Part shown: piece by piece, positions 1-7,170 of the stretch
Position numbering within the stretch: the first letter of the stretch is position 1
Layout: every line of letters begins with the position of its first letter
Assembly (NCBI GenBank): GCA_045658315.1
Contig: JAZOUV010000087.1
Location: forward strand, 1 to 20,859
DNA: 20,859 bases
Reading direction: 5' to 3'
Origin: RGIG1995 sp045658315
GTDB lineage: Bacteria > Bacillota > Clostridia > Oscillospirales > CAG-272
Program-made: the position numbers and the translations under genes
Notes under the pieces: model-generated
The model's input: the letters and a program-made list of their open reading frames with translations, nothing else
The model's database searches: none
Told to the model about the DNA's origin: nothing

Positions 1-1020
1 ATAGCAGAGGCTGACGGCGTTGCTCCCGAGGGCTTCCACAGCACGTCTATGTATCCCGAATATTTCAAAATAAACGGAAAGTGGACTCTTGCCGAAGACA
101 GCCGTATGGATTCAAGCGTCGTTATCGGTGATGGCGGTGTTCTATACGTTGTCGAAAACCGCAACATAAAAAAGGGCGACCGGGTTATTCTCGGCAGAAC
201 CGAAAAAGGCGAAGATGGCATATTCGTTCACGCCGACGGATTCGTTGACGAGTCAGCTAACTCCAACGACGATAAGTTTGTATTCCGTCAGGGCAGAAGC
301 AGAGAAACCTCATATGCAAGAGACTATGACAACCTTTTCGAGCTTCTCCGCCACGAAAAAGAACATGGCAACATCGTTTGGGTAATGGGCCCCGCATTCT
401 CTTTCGACTACGATGCAAGAAGAGCTATGCAGGCACTCGTTGAAAACGGTTACGTTCACGGAATTATGGCAGGCAATGCCCTTGCAACACACGACCTTGA
501 GGGCGGTATGCTCCACACTGCTTTGGGTCAGGATATCTACACTCAACACTCGGTGCCTAACGGTCACTACAATCACCTTGATGTTATAAACAGAGTTAGA
601 AGAAGCGGTTCTATCCATAAATTTGTTGAGGATTATGACATAAAAGACGGTATTATGTACGGCTGTGTCAAACATAACGTCCCCTTTGTTCTTACAGGCT
701 CTATCCGTGATGACGGACCTCTGCCCGAGGTTATTGGCGATGCATACGAAGGACAGACCGCTATGCGTAATATGGTAAGAAAATGTACAACCGTTATCTG
801 CCTTGCAACAATGCTCCACACGATTGCTACGGGTAATATGACCCCCTCATTCAGAGTTACGGAAGACGGAACCGTCAGACCCGTATATCTTTACACTATC
901 GACATCGACGAGTTTGTCGTTAATAAACTCCTCGACAGAGGAAGCCTTTCGGCAACCACAATGGTTACCAACGTTCAGGATTTTATTACAATAGTAGCAA
1001 AAGGCTTGGGACTTATGTAA
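1..1020 (+). CDS. LOR/SDH (ArgZ/AgrE-type ornithine cyclodeaminase) family protein, 5' truncated
   Basis: The reading frame is open from the first base of the window, giving 339 visible residues; an in-frame ATG at 49 is internal, because the residues before it (DGVAPEGFHSTS) continue the family's N-terminal domain. The visible part resembles the family first named LOR/SDH bifunctional domain, which includes archaeal ornithine cyclodeaminase and the C-terminal part of cyanobacterial arginine dihydrolase. Recognisable features are the EGFHSTS block, the MDSSVVI region and the C-terminal Rossmann-like segment with GNALATHDLEGG around visible residues 157-168. The likely reaction, from the family, is ornithine to proline plus ammonia or a related deamination; the substrate is not shown by this sequence. 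It ends 126 bp before the alcohol dehydrogenase, which has its own promoter, so the two are probably separate units. Family assignment is fairly sure, function moderate. Confidence 0.75.
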   Translation: MAEADGVAPEGFHSTSMYPEYFKINGKWTLAEDSRMDSSVVIGDGGVLYVVENRNIKKGDRVILGRTEKGEDGIFVHADGFVDESANSNDDKFVFRQGRSRETSYARDYDNLFELLRHEKEHGNIVWVMGPAFSFDYDARRAMQALVENGYVHGIMAGNALATHDLEGGMLHTALGQDIYTQHSVPNGHYNHLDVINRVRRSGSIHKFVEDYDIKDGIMYGCVKHNVPFVLTGSIRDDGPLPEVIGDAYEGQTAMRNMVRKCTTVICLATMLHTIATGNMTPSFRVTEDGTVRPVYLYTIDIDEFVVNKLLDRGSLSATTMVTNVQDFITIVAKGLGLM

Positions 1021-1033
1021 ACATTCGTGTTGG

Positions 1034-1049
1034 ATATCAAAAATGATAT
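1034..1049 (+). terminator. Weak hairpin after the LOR/SDH-family gene
   Basis: ATATCA and TGATAT form a 6-bp stem around a four-base A loop 14 bases after the stop codon at 1020, followed by a T-rich but interrupted tract. The stem is short and A/T rich, so this is at best a weak intrinsic terminator. Confidence 0.25.
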
Positions 1050-1070
1050 TCCCTATTATTTAATTTATAA

Positions 1071-1099
1071 TTGATTTATTCTAAGCTCTATGTTATAAT
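1071..1099 (+). promoter_or_regulatory. Sigma-A-like promoter of the alcohol dehydrogenase
   Basis: TTGATT (1071-1076) and a perfect TATAAT (1094-1099) are separated by exactly 17 bp. Transcription would start near 1106, leaving a leader of about 40 nt that contains AGGAGG at 1131-1136. Confidence 0.75.
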
Positions 1100-1146
1100 T
1101 CAGAAGTAATCATAAATCATATATATTTACAGGAGGATTAACAATA

Positions 1147-2211
1147 ATGAAAGGTTTTGGTATGCTTTCTGTCAACAATGTTGGCTGGATGGAAAAAGAA
1201 AGACCCGTATGCGGTCCTATGGATGCTATTTTGCGTCCTCTCGCTGTAGCTCCGTGTTCAAGCGACACACACGCAAGCCACGGTGGCTCAGGTCCGAGAA
1301 ACAATCTTATACTTGGACACGAGGCTGTTGCCGAGGTAGTTGAAGTAGGTAATATGGTAAAAAATTTCAAGCCGGGCGATGTCGTAGTTGTTCCCTGCTG
1401 CACTCCCGATTGGACTGAAAAAGCTATGCAACAACGCAATTCCAACAATGCTCATGATGCCGGAATGATGAAAAGTTTTAAGCTTTTGGGAGCTTGGGAC
1501 GGCGTGTTTGCTGAATTTTTTAAGATTAACCAAGCTGATGCAAACCTTGTTTTGAAACCCGAAAACGTATCTATTGATGCTGCTTTGATGACTGTTGATA
1601 TGATGTCAACAGGCTTCTATGGTGTTGAAATGGCTGACGTTCAATTCGGTGATACTGTTGTTGTATTCGGTATAGGTCCCGTTGGTCTTATGTCTGTTGC
1701 CGGAACTGCACTCAGAGGTGCAGGCAAAATTATAGCCATCGGCACACGTCCTAACTGCGTTGAGCTTGCTAAGGAATATGGTGCTACTGATATAGTCAGC
1801 TATAAGGACGGCGACATAGTTGAACAAATTCTTGCGATTAACGGCGGTCAGGTTGACAGAGTTATCATTGCCGGCGGTAACTGTGCTACAATGAATCAGG
1901 CGTTGGCTATCGTTAAACCCAACGGTACTATTTCCAGCGTTAACTTCTACGACGTTATGGATAAATTTGAGTATCCTGCATATTTGTGGGGACTTGGTAT
2001 GAGTGACGTAACTATCCGCGGCGGTTTCTGCCCCGGCGGTGCTCTCCGTATCGAAAAACTTTTGAATATCATTTCATCAGGTCGTTTCAACCCCGAAAAA
2101 GTCCTCAACTACAAATATAACGGTTTTGAAAAAATTCCGGAAGCCTTTAAGGTTATGGACGAAAAGCCCCGCGATCTTATCAAACCCATCGTTTACATCG
2201 ATTGGAACTGA
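1147..2211 (+). CDS. NADP-dependent zinc secondary alcohol dehydrogenase
   Basis: A 354-residue cytoplasmic medium-chain dehydrogenase very like the Thermoanaerobacter brockii/Clostridium beijerinckii secondary (isopropanol) dehydrogenases, and of their usual length. It interconverts ketones or aldehydes such as acetone and secondary alcohols with NADP(H). The catalytic zinc ligands are conserved: C37, H58-E59 in GHEA and D151 in VDMMSTG. The Rossmann motif GIGPVG is at 175-180. The NADP-specificity residues of the T. brockii enzyme match (GTRP at 199-202 and Y219), so NADPH preference is expected. As in that subgroup, the four-cysteine structural zinc loop is absent. The start is fixed by AGGAGG at 1131-1136. 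It has its own promoter and terminator and appears monocistronic; a role in disposing of reducing equivalents is inferred. Confidence 0.93.
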   Translation: MKGFGMLSVNNVGWMEKERPVCGPMDAILRPLAVAPCSSDTHASHGGSGPRNNLILGHEAVAEVVEVGNMVKNFKPGDVVVVPCCTPDWTEKAMQQRNSNNAHDAGMMKSFKLLGAWDGVFAEFFKINQADANLVLKPENVSIDAALMTVDMMSTGFYGVEMADVQFGDTVVVFGIGPVGLMSVAGTALRGAGKIIAIGTRPNCVELAKEYGATDIVSYKDGDIVEQILAINGGQVDRVIIAGGNCATMNQALAIVKPNGTISSVNFYDVMDKFEYPAYLWGLGMSDVTIRGGFCPGGALRIEKLLNIISSGRFNPEKVLNYKYNGFEKIPEAFKVMDEKPRDLIKPIVYIDWN

Positions 2212-2222
2212 TACGGTTAATT

Positions 2223-2252
2223 ATTCCCGAGCATTTTGCTCGGGAATTTTTT
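2223..2252 (+). terminator. Intrinsic terminator of the alcohol dehydrogenase
   Basis: A 10-bp perfect stem (ATTCCCGAGC at 2223-2232 with its complement at 2238-2247) closes a five-base loop and runs directly into a T tract ending at 2252. It lies 12 bases after the stop codon. Confidence 0.92.
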
Positions 2253-2259
2253 CAGCTTA

Positions 2260-2288
2260 TTTACATCACCAATAAAATATTGTATAAT
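2260..2288 (+). promoter_or_regulatory. Sigma-A-like promoter of the DUF89 gene
   Basis: TTTACA (2260-2265) and TATAAT (2283-2288) are 17 bp apart. The leader to the start codon at 2413 would be about 118 nt; no riboswitch or attenuator was recognised in it, although its length leaves room for one. Confidence 0.7.
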
Positions 2289-2412
2289 AAAACAAAAACA
2301 AGTGTATATACGCTCTTCCGTACAAATACGCACGTTTCTGCTTTAAAAATTTCATTTTATATGAATTAAATGTGATTTTTGTATATATCCCCCATATATA
2401 AGGAGTACCACC

Positions 2413-3309
2413 ATGTCAGAAAACCAAAACAAAGTAATCAGACTAAATTCCGAATGCATCAAATGCCTTTTGAACAAATATCTGAATAAGCTCCCCTGCG
2501 GGATGAACGAGGAAACGAAAGTTGAGTATTTCCAAGAAATGCTGAAAATCATATCTAAAGCAGATTCTTCGTTAAGTGCCCCCGAAATTGTGGCAGAGGT
2601 GTCAGAACTACAAAAAGCAATGTTCGGCAAAGAAGAGGATTTTACCGAGCTGAAAAAATATTATAATGCTTTGATGGACAGTCTATGCCAAAGTTTGTCC
2701 GAAAATATTATGAAAGCAAACGACGGCTTCCGTCTCGCGATGAGCTATTCTATGATTGGAAATTATATAGACTTTGGTTCTATGGACAGCATAGATGAAA
2801 CAGAACTCAAACAAATGCTCCAAACAGCATCGGATATTAATTTTGACAGCGTTGAATACGAAAATTTAAAAGCTGACCTGTCAAAATCGCAAAAACTTGC
2901 GTTTATTACCGACAACTGCGGTGAAATTGCACTCGACAAGCTTTTTGTGTCAAAACTTCAAAGGGATTATCCCAACCTTGAACTGAAAATAATTGTAAGG
3001 GGCAAGCCCGTACTAAACGATGCCACTATGGAAGATGCACTGCAGATTGGACTCGATAAGATTGCAAAGGTTACGTCAAACGGCTCGAACATCGCAGGCA
3101 CCTGTCTTGACAAAATATCCGACGAAGCAAGGGATATTATTGATTCGTCAGACGTTATTATTGCAAAGGGGCAGGGCAATTTTGAGACGATGCGATATTG
3201 CGGCAAAAACGTCTATTATCTCTTTTTATGCAAGTGTCAGCTCTTTGCAGACAGATATAATGTGCCAAGATTTACCCCTATGCTGTTAAATGACCTAAGA
3301 ATAAATTAG
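2413..3309 (+). CDS. DUF89/ARMT1-like family protein (probable damage-control phosphatase)
   Basis: A 298-residue soluble protein of the DUF89 family, whose members are metal-dependent phosphatases that clear damaged or excess phosphometabolites. The N-terminus carries ECIKC (C15 and C18), typical of the prokaryotic branch with a CxxC. The conserved metal/phosphate site is visible as TDNCGE (D167, N168), RGKPVLND (residues 196-203, with N202 and D203) and KGQGNFE (252-258). Start is supported by AAGGAG ending 7-8 bases before the ATG. It has its own promoter and no clear terminator; murI follows after 203 bp with a separate promoter. The physiological substrate cannot be read from the sequence. 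Family assignment is confident. Confidence 0.85.
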   Translation: MSENQNKVIRLNSECIKCLLNKYLNKLPCGMNEETKVEYFQEMLKIISKADSSLSAPEIVAEVSELQKAMFGKEEDFTELKKYYNALMDSLCQSLSENIMKANDGFRLAMSYSMIGNYIDFGSMDSIDETELKQMLQTASDINFDSVEYENLKADLSKSQKLAFITDNCGEIALDKLFVSKLQRDYPNLELKIIVRGKPVLNDATMEDALQIGLDKIAKVTSNGSNIAGTCLDKISDEARDIIDSSDVIIAKGQGNFETMRYCGKNVYYLFLCKCQLFADRYNVPRFTPMLLNDLRIN

Positions 3310-3446
3310 TGAATAAAACGGTAAAAAGACTCATCTGTCATTATAAATGCACAAATAATATAATTAATAAAATGATAATATATTTTTTGTAAAAAGTCTT
3401 TATCTTTTAGTGGAAAAAACACTCCTCTATTTTGTTTAATTTTTGA

Positions 3447-3475
3447 TTGACTGTAATATAATTATATGGTATACT
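3447..3475 (+). promoter_or_regulatory. murI: Strong sigma-A-like promoter of murI
   Basis: TTGACT (3447-3452), a 17-bp spacer and TATACT (3470-3475). The predicted start point near 3482 falls after the upstream in-frame ATG at 3480, which supports the later ATG at 3513 as the real start. Confidence 0.8.
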
Positions 3476-3512
3476 ATTTATGCAAAATATTCCTTTAAAG
3501 GTGGTTTCCGTA

Positions 3513-4283
3513 ATGAAAAAAACAGATCCAATTGCAGTATTCGACTCAGGAGTAGGCGGCATCAGCGTATTAAAAGAACTGCTTGCACTGCTCCCAAACG
3601 AGAATTTTATATACTACGGCGACTCCGCAAATGCCCCCTACGGCACTAAAAGTGCAGACCAAATAAAAGAATTGACAAGAAAAAATGCCGAAATACTTCT
3701 TGAAAAAGGTGCAAAAGCAATCGTTATTGCTTGCAATACGGCGACGAGCGTTGCTGCAGATGAGCTTCGTCGGCAATATCCTGATATTCCCATAGTCGGT
3801 ATTGAACCTGCGGTTAAGCCTGCTGTTTTGTATAAAATACACCCGACCGTTATTGTAATGGCTACACCGTTAACACTTTCTCAGGATAAGTTTGACGAGC
3901 TTGCACGCCGTTATGACAGTGCGGCAAATATTATTGCACTGCCCTGTCCAAACCTTGTAAAGCTTATCGAAAAAGGCATAGTTGAAGGTCCCGAACTCGA
4001 CGAACATCTTAAAGAAATATTTGCACCGTTCAGATACTTGAAGGTTGACTCAGTTGTTCTCGGCTGTACCCACTATCCTCATATAAAGGAAGCAATAAGC
4101 AAAGCTTTCGATCATAAGGCGGTTATTTTTGACGGCGGAAGCGGAACAGCAAGAGAAACAAAAAAACGCCTTGAAGACATTGGTATGCTGAACGACCAAA
4201 CGCAAAAAGGCGAACTGCATATTATAAACACCCTCGGCACAAAAGAAATTATGGATCTTACGTATTTTCTATTAAACAGATAA
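3513..4283 (+). CDS. murI: Glutamate racemase
   Basis: A 256-residue cytoplasmic enzyme that makes D-glutamate from L-glutamate for peptidoglycan. The two catalytic cysteines are present: C74 in ACNTATS and C185 in GCTHYPH, with H187 beside the latter. The N-terminal DSGVGG (11-16) and YYGDSANAPYG (34-44) blocks are typical of MurI. The start at 3513 is preferred over an in-frame ATG at 3480 because AAAGGTGG sits 8 bases upstream, homology begins here, and the promoter start point lies at about 3482. Length is normal for the family. Monocistronic, with its own promoter and a strong terminator shared with the convergent gene. Confidence 0.96.
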   Translation: MKKTDPIAVFDSGVGGISVLKELLALLPNENFIYYGDSANAPYGTKSADQIKELTRKNAEILLEKGAKAIVIACNTATSVAADELRRQYPDIPIVGIEPAVKPAVLYKIHPTVIVMATPLTLSQDKFDELARRYDSAANIIALPCPNLVKLIEKGIVEGPELDEHLKEIFAPFRYLKVDSVVLGCTHYPHIKEAISKAFDHKAVIFDGGSGTARETKKRLEDIGMLNDQTQKGELHIINTLGTKEIMDLTYFLLNR

Positions 4284-4289
4284 AAATTA

Positions 4290-4329
4290 AAAAACGCTTT
4301 TAACAAATAACATTGTTAAAAGCGTTTTT
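4290..4329. terminator. Bidirectional terminator between murI and the FAD dehydrogenase
   Basis: A 17-bp perfect inverted repeat (4290-4306 with 4313-4329) around a six-base loop. It has A runs on the left and T runs on the right, so the transcript of either strand ends in a U tract. It lies between two convergent stop codons (4283 and 4333) and can serve both genes. Confidence 0.93.
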
Positions 4330-4332
4330 ATT

Positions 4333-5703
4333 TTACTCTTTTCCTGCAATATTTCTTGCAACGTATACACCGCTTGCTGAGGCGTGTGAAAGTGAGTGAG
4401 TTATGCCGCTTCCGTCGCCGATGATATACAAGCCTTTGTATTTGGACTCAAGCTTGTTGTCAACTTCAACTTCCATATTGTAGAACTTGACCTCGACACC
4501 GTAAAGAAGTGTATCGTCGTTTGCAGTACCAGGGGCAATCTTGTCAAGAGCATAAAGCATCTCGATAATTCCGTCAAGTATTCGTTTTGGCAAAACAAGA
4601 CTGAGGTCTCCCGGCGTTGCATTAAGAGTGGGCGTAATAAACGCCTCTTCTATACGGCTTTGGGTTGAACGCCGTCCTCTTATAAGATCTCCGAAACGCT
4701 GTACGATAACACCGCCGCCAAGCATATTACTGAGCCTTGCAATGCTTTCGCCGTAGCCGTTGGAATCCTTAAAAGGCTCTGAAAAATGCTTTGCAACAAG
4801 AAGTGCAAAATTTGTATTCTCGGTCTGTTTTGCGGGATCCTCGTAGCTGTGACCGTTTACTGTAATAATACCGTTTGTATTTTCGTTTACAACAGCCCCT
4901 TTGGGATTCATACAGAATGTACGCACCTTGTCGCCGTATTTTTCTGTTCTGTAAACTATCTTGCTTTCGTATAATTCATCGGTCAGGTGTGCAAATACAG
5001 CCGCAGGAAGCTCAACTCTTACGCCGATGTCAACTCTGTTTGACTTGGTGGGAATATTAAGCTCTCCACAAACCCTTTCCATCCACTTGCTTCCGCTTCT
5101 TCCCACCGAAATAATACAGTGGGTGCATGTATACGTATTATTCTCACAAACAACTTTATATCCACTATCCAAATGCACTACCGTATTAACGGAAGTATCA
5201 AAGAAGAAGTCGACCTTTTCCTTTAGAGCCGCATAAATGTTTTCAAGTACAATGTAATTTATATCGGTACCCAAATGACGTACAGATGCATCAAGCAAAT
5301 GCAGGTCATGCTGAATACATACGGTCTTGAATCGTGTTCCCGCCGTTGTATAAAGCTTCGTTCCCTCTCCGCCGTAGTGCATATTTATGTTGTCTATATA
5401 GTGCATAAGGTCAAGTGCATTTTTCTTGCCTATATATTCGTAAAGAGTACCGCCGAAATCGTTTGTTATGTTATACTTGCCATCCGAAAAAGCTCCCGCA
5501 CCGCCAAAACCACTCATTATAGAGCAGCTCTTACAGCCAATACAACTCTTTATCTTCTTTCCATCAATCGGGCAATGGCGTTTATCAAGTGCGTGTCCTG
5601 CTTCAAAAACCGCTACTTTAAGCTTGGCATTCAACTGCATAAGCTCGTATGCAGCAAATATACCGCCCGGTCCTGCACCGATTATTATAACGTCATATTT
5701 CAT
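4333..5703 (-). CDS. FAD-dependent dehydrogenase, COG2509 type
   Basis: A 456-residue flavoprotein with an N-terminal dinucleotide-binding motif GAGPGG (residues 9-14) and a C-terminal FAD-closing segment GLYIIGDGSGITHSLSHA. It matches the uncharacterised FAD-dependent dehydrogenases of COG2509. A cysteine cluster, C44 followed by C54-x2-C57-x2-C60, precedes the GFGGAGAFSDGK block and is a hallmark of this group; whether it binds metal or acts in redox is unknown. The start is set at 5703 by AAGGAGG 8-9 bases upstream; an open extension of 18 codons upstream lacks a good site. It is separated from the next operon by that operon's terminator and has its own promoter, so it is not part of the bifurcation cluster. 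Substrate unknown. Confidence 0.8.
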   Translation of the reverse strand: MKYDVIIIGAGPGGIFAAYELMQLNAKLKVAVFEAGHALDKRHCPIDGKKIKSCIGCKSCSIMSGFGGAGAFSDGKYNITNDFGGTLYEYIGKKNALDLMHYIDNINMHYGGEGTKLYTTAGTRFKTVCIQHDLHLLDASVRHLGTDINYIVLENIYAALKEKVDFFFDTSVNTVVHLDSGYKVVCENNTYTCTHCIISVGRSGSKWMERVCGELNIPTKSNRVDIGVRVELPAAVFAHLTDELYESKIVYRTEKYGDKVRTFCMNPKGAVVNENTNGIITVNGHSYEDPAKQTENTNFALLVAKHFSEPFKDSNGYGESIARLSNMLGGGVIVQRFGDLIRGRRSTQSRIEEAFITPTLNATPGDLSLVLPKRILDGIIEMLYALDKIAPGTANDDTLLYGVEVKFYNMEVEVDNKLESKYKGLYIIGDGSGITHSLSHASASGVYVARNIAGKE

Positions 5704-5740
5704 CTGTACGTTCCTCCTTATTTCGTCATTTTCCTCTGTC

Positions 5741-5769
5741 ATTATAACATATATCAATAATAATTTCCA
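5741..5769 (-). promoter_or_regulatory. Promoter of the FAD dehydrogenase
   Basis: On the minus strand TGGAAA (5764-5769) and a perfect TATAAT (5741-5746) are separated by 17 bp. The -10 is consensus and the -35 matches four of six. The leader would be about 30 nt. Confidence 0.6.
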
Positions 5770-5802
5770 TACTTACGAAAAATTTATTGCATTTAATCTA
5801 AA

Positions 5803-5838
5803 ATATATGTAAAGAGGCGTTCAATTTGCGAACGCCTC
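5803..5838 (-). terminator. Terminator of the hdr-flx-frd operon
   Basis: A 9-bp G/C-rich perfect stem (5814-5822 with 5830-5838, sequence GAGGCGTTC and its complement) with a seven-base loop is followed on the minus strand by TTTACATATATTTT. There is no T tract on the plus side, so it is oriented to end the operon whose last stop codon is at 5876. Confidence 0.85.
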
Positions 5839-5875
5839 CTGAGAATACCAAAAATATTTGATTTTAGTAATAAAG

Positions 5876-7153
5876 CTAAAATAGAATTACAATAAACTGT
5901 GAAACCAGCACGACAGCAATAAGAGCAATCGGATATGTAGCTGCATAGGCTGCTGCAACATCTTCTGTTTCTGCAGTTGAAATCAAAGTTCCAAGTGCAG
6001 GAGTACTTGTCATACCGCCTGTAATAGAACCAAGGTTATTAAGGAGGCTGAGCTTAAGTACATATTTAGCAAAGAAATAGCCTGCAAACATGGGCACGAT
6101 AGTCATTATAACTCCGTATACAAAGTACATCGGGTCAAAATTTGAAATAAATTCAGCTCCACCCGGAACACCTGCACCTACAAGGAAGAGTACAAGTCCA
6201 AGTTCTCTGAAAAGTTTGAGAGTTGACTGCTCCGGCATTATATTTACTTTGCCGATTCTGCCAAAGTGTCCAAATACAAGCGAGGAAAGGAGACAGCCAC
6301 CGGTCGTCGTAAGCGAGAAGCATGTTCCGCTTAACCCGGCAGATGAAAGCGGAATTTTTATTCTGCCAAGGAAAATTCCAACAACTGCCGCAAGTGCAAA
6401 TGCTGCAAAGCCGTGTCCGTCAAGTTTAAGAAGTTTACCTACAAATTTCTTTTTAGAAGAACCTTCTTCAACACTCGTTATCAAAGAGCGTTCCTTTTCC
6501 ATATCCGCTTTTACCAACTTCGGAATAAGCTGAACAAAAAGCACTACGCCAATTACGCCGAATATGTATGCAATACCGTGTCCTACCGATACAAGACTTG
6601 TGTATTCTTCCGCAACTGTTGCCTTCGCCGCTGAAAACGCAGGTGTTGAGGTAAGTGAGCCCGAAAGAAGACCAACTATCATTGCTGTAAAGCCTTCGGA
6701 GGTTTCAATCGTCGCACCAAACCCAATAGCTCTACCCATATAAATACATGCAACTGCTGAAAGTCCGCCAAAGAGGATTATTACCAGACCCAATAAAACG
6801 TAAGATTTAAAATTCCTCTTCATATTGCCGAAGAATTTAGGTCCTGCAATAAATCCAACTGATGTAACAAAAAGAATAAGTCCCAAACTTTCGATGATTT
6901 CAAGTGATTTTTCTGCAAAATTAATAAGTACTTCCTTTCCCTCTATAGCCGCCTTAATAGTAAGCTGACCTTCAAGAGTCTCGTAAAAGAGAGCACCAAA
7001 CAAGAGTGCAACAACAAATACACCCGCATCACCCAAAGAAACGCCTTTTATTGTTATTCTTCCCAAAGCATATCCAAAAAATAATACACCAAAAACGCAA
7101 AACATTAAAAATGTAATGCCCGTCAGGGGAATAACTCCACCAAATAATGTCAT
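5876..7153 (-). CDS. AspT/YidE-family (aspartate:alanine exchanger superfamily) transporter, short form; probable dicarboxylate carrier
   Basis: A 425-residue, very hydrophobic inner-membrane protein with two homologous halves of about five transmembrane segments each. Each half carries the family signature: GSLTSTPAF at 165-173 and GGMTSTPALG at 379-388. AspT exchangers and the SucE succinate exporters belong to this family and usually have two TrkA_C-like cytosolic domains between the halves, making roughly 540-560 residues. Here only a charged linker (about 210-245) is present, so those domains are missing. It begins 17 bp after frdA and is the last gene of the operon, which suggests a carrier for the operon's substrate or product (fumarate or aspartate in, succinate out). 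The ribosome binding site is weak (GAGG), hinting at coupling to frdA. Family sure, substrate inferred. Confidence 0.82.
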   Translation of the reverse strand: MTLFGGVIPLTGITFLMFCVFGVLFFGYALGRITIKGVSLGDAGVFVVALLFGALFYETLEGQLTIKAAIEGKEVLINFAEKSLEIIESLGLILFVTSVGFIAGPKFFGNMKRNFKSYVLLGLVIILFGGLSAVACIYMGRAIGFGATIETSEGFTAMIVGLLSGSLTSTPAFSAAKATVAEEYTSLVSVGHGIAYIFGVIGVVLFVQLIPKLVKADMEKERSLITSVEEGSSKKKFVGKLLKLDGHGFAAFALAAVVGIFLGRIKIPLSSAGLSGTCFSLTTTGGCLLSSLVFGHFGRIGKVNIMPEQSTLKLFRELGLVLFLVGAGVPGGAEFISNFDPMYFVYGVIMTIVPMFAGYFFAKYVLKLSLLNNLGSITGGMTSTPALGTLISTAETEDVAAAYAATYPIALIAVVLVSQFIVILF

Positions 7154-7170
7154 TTTATACTGCCTCGCTT

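Noticed and set aside
310..819. 169-codon minus-strand open frame inside the LOR/SDH-family gene
   Set aside because: It lies wholly opposite a recognisable conserved protein, has no ribosome binding site and reads as low-quality cysteine-rich sequence; a shadow frame.
3310..3446. Terminator after the DUF89 gene from AAAGACT and AGTCTTT segments
   Set aside because: The arms are about 70 bases apart and A/T rich, so a stable terminator hairpin is unlikely.
3480..3512. Longer murI start at the ATG at 3480
   Set aside because: The predicted transcription start is at about 3482 and a good ribosome binding site precedes the ATG at 3513, where MurI homology begins.
5275..5760. 161-codon plus-strand open frame opposite the FAD dehydrogenase
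   Set aside because: Antisense to a well-supported gene and rich in improbable residues; no promoter or ribosome binding site.
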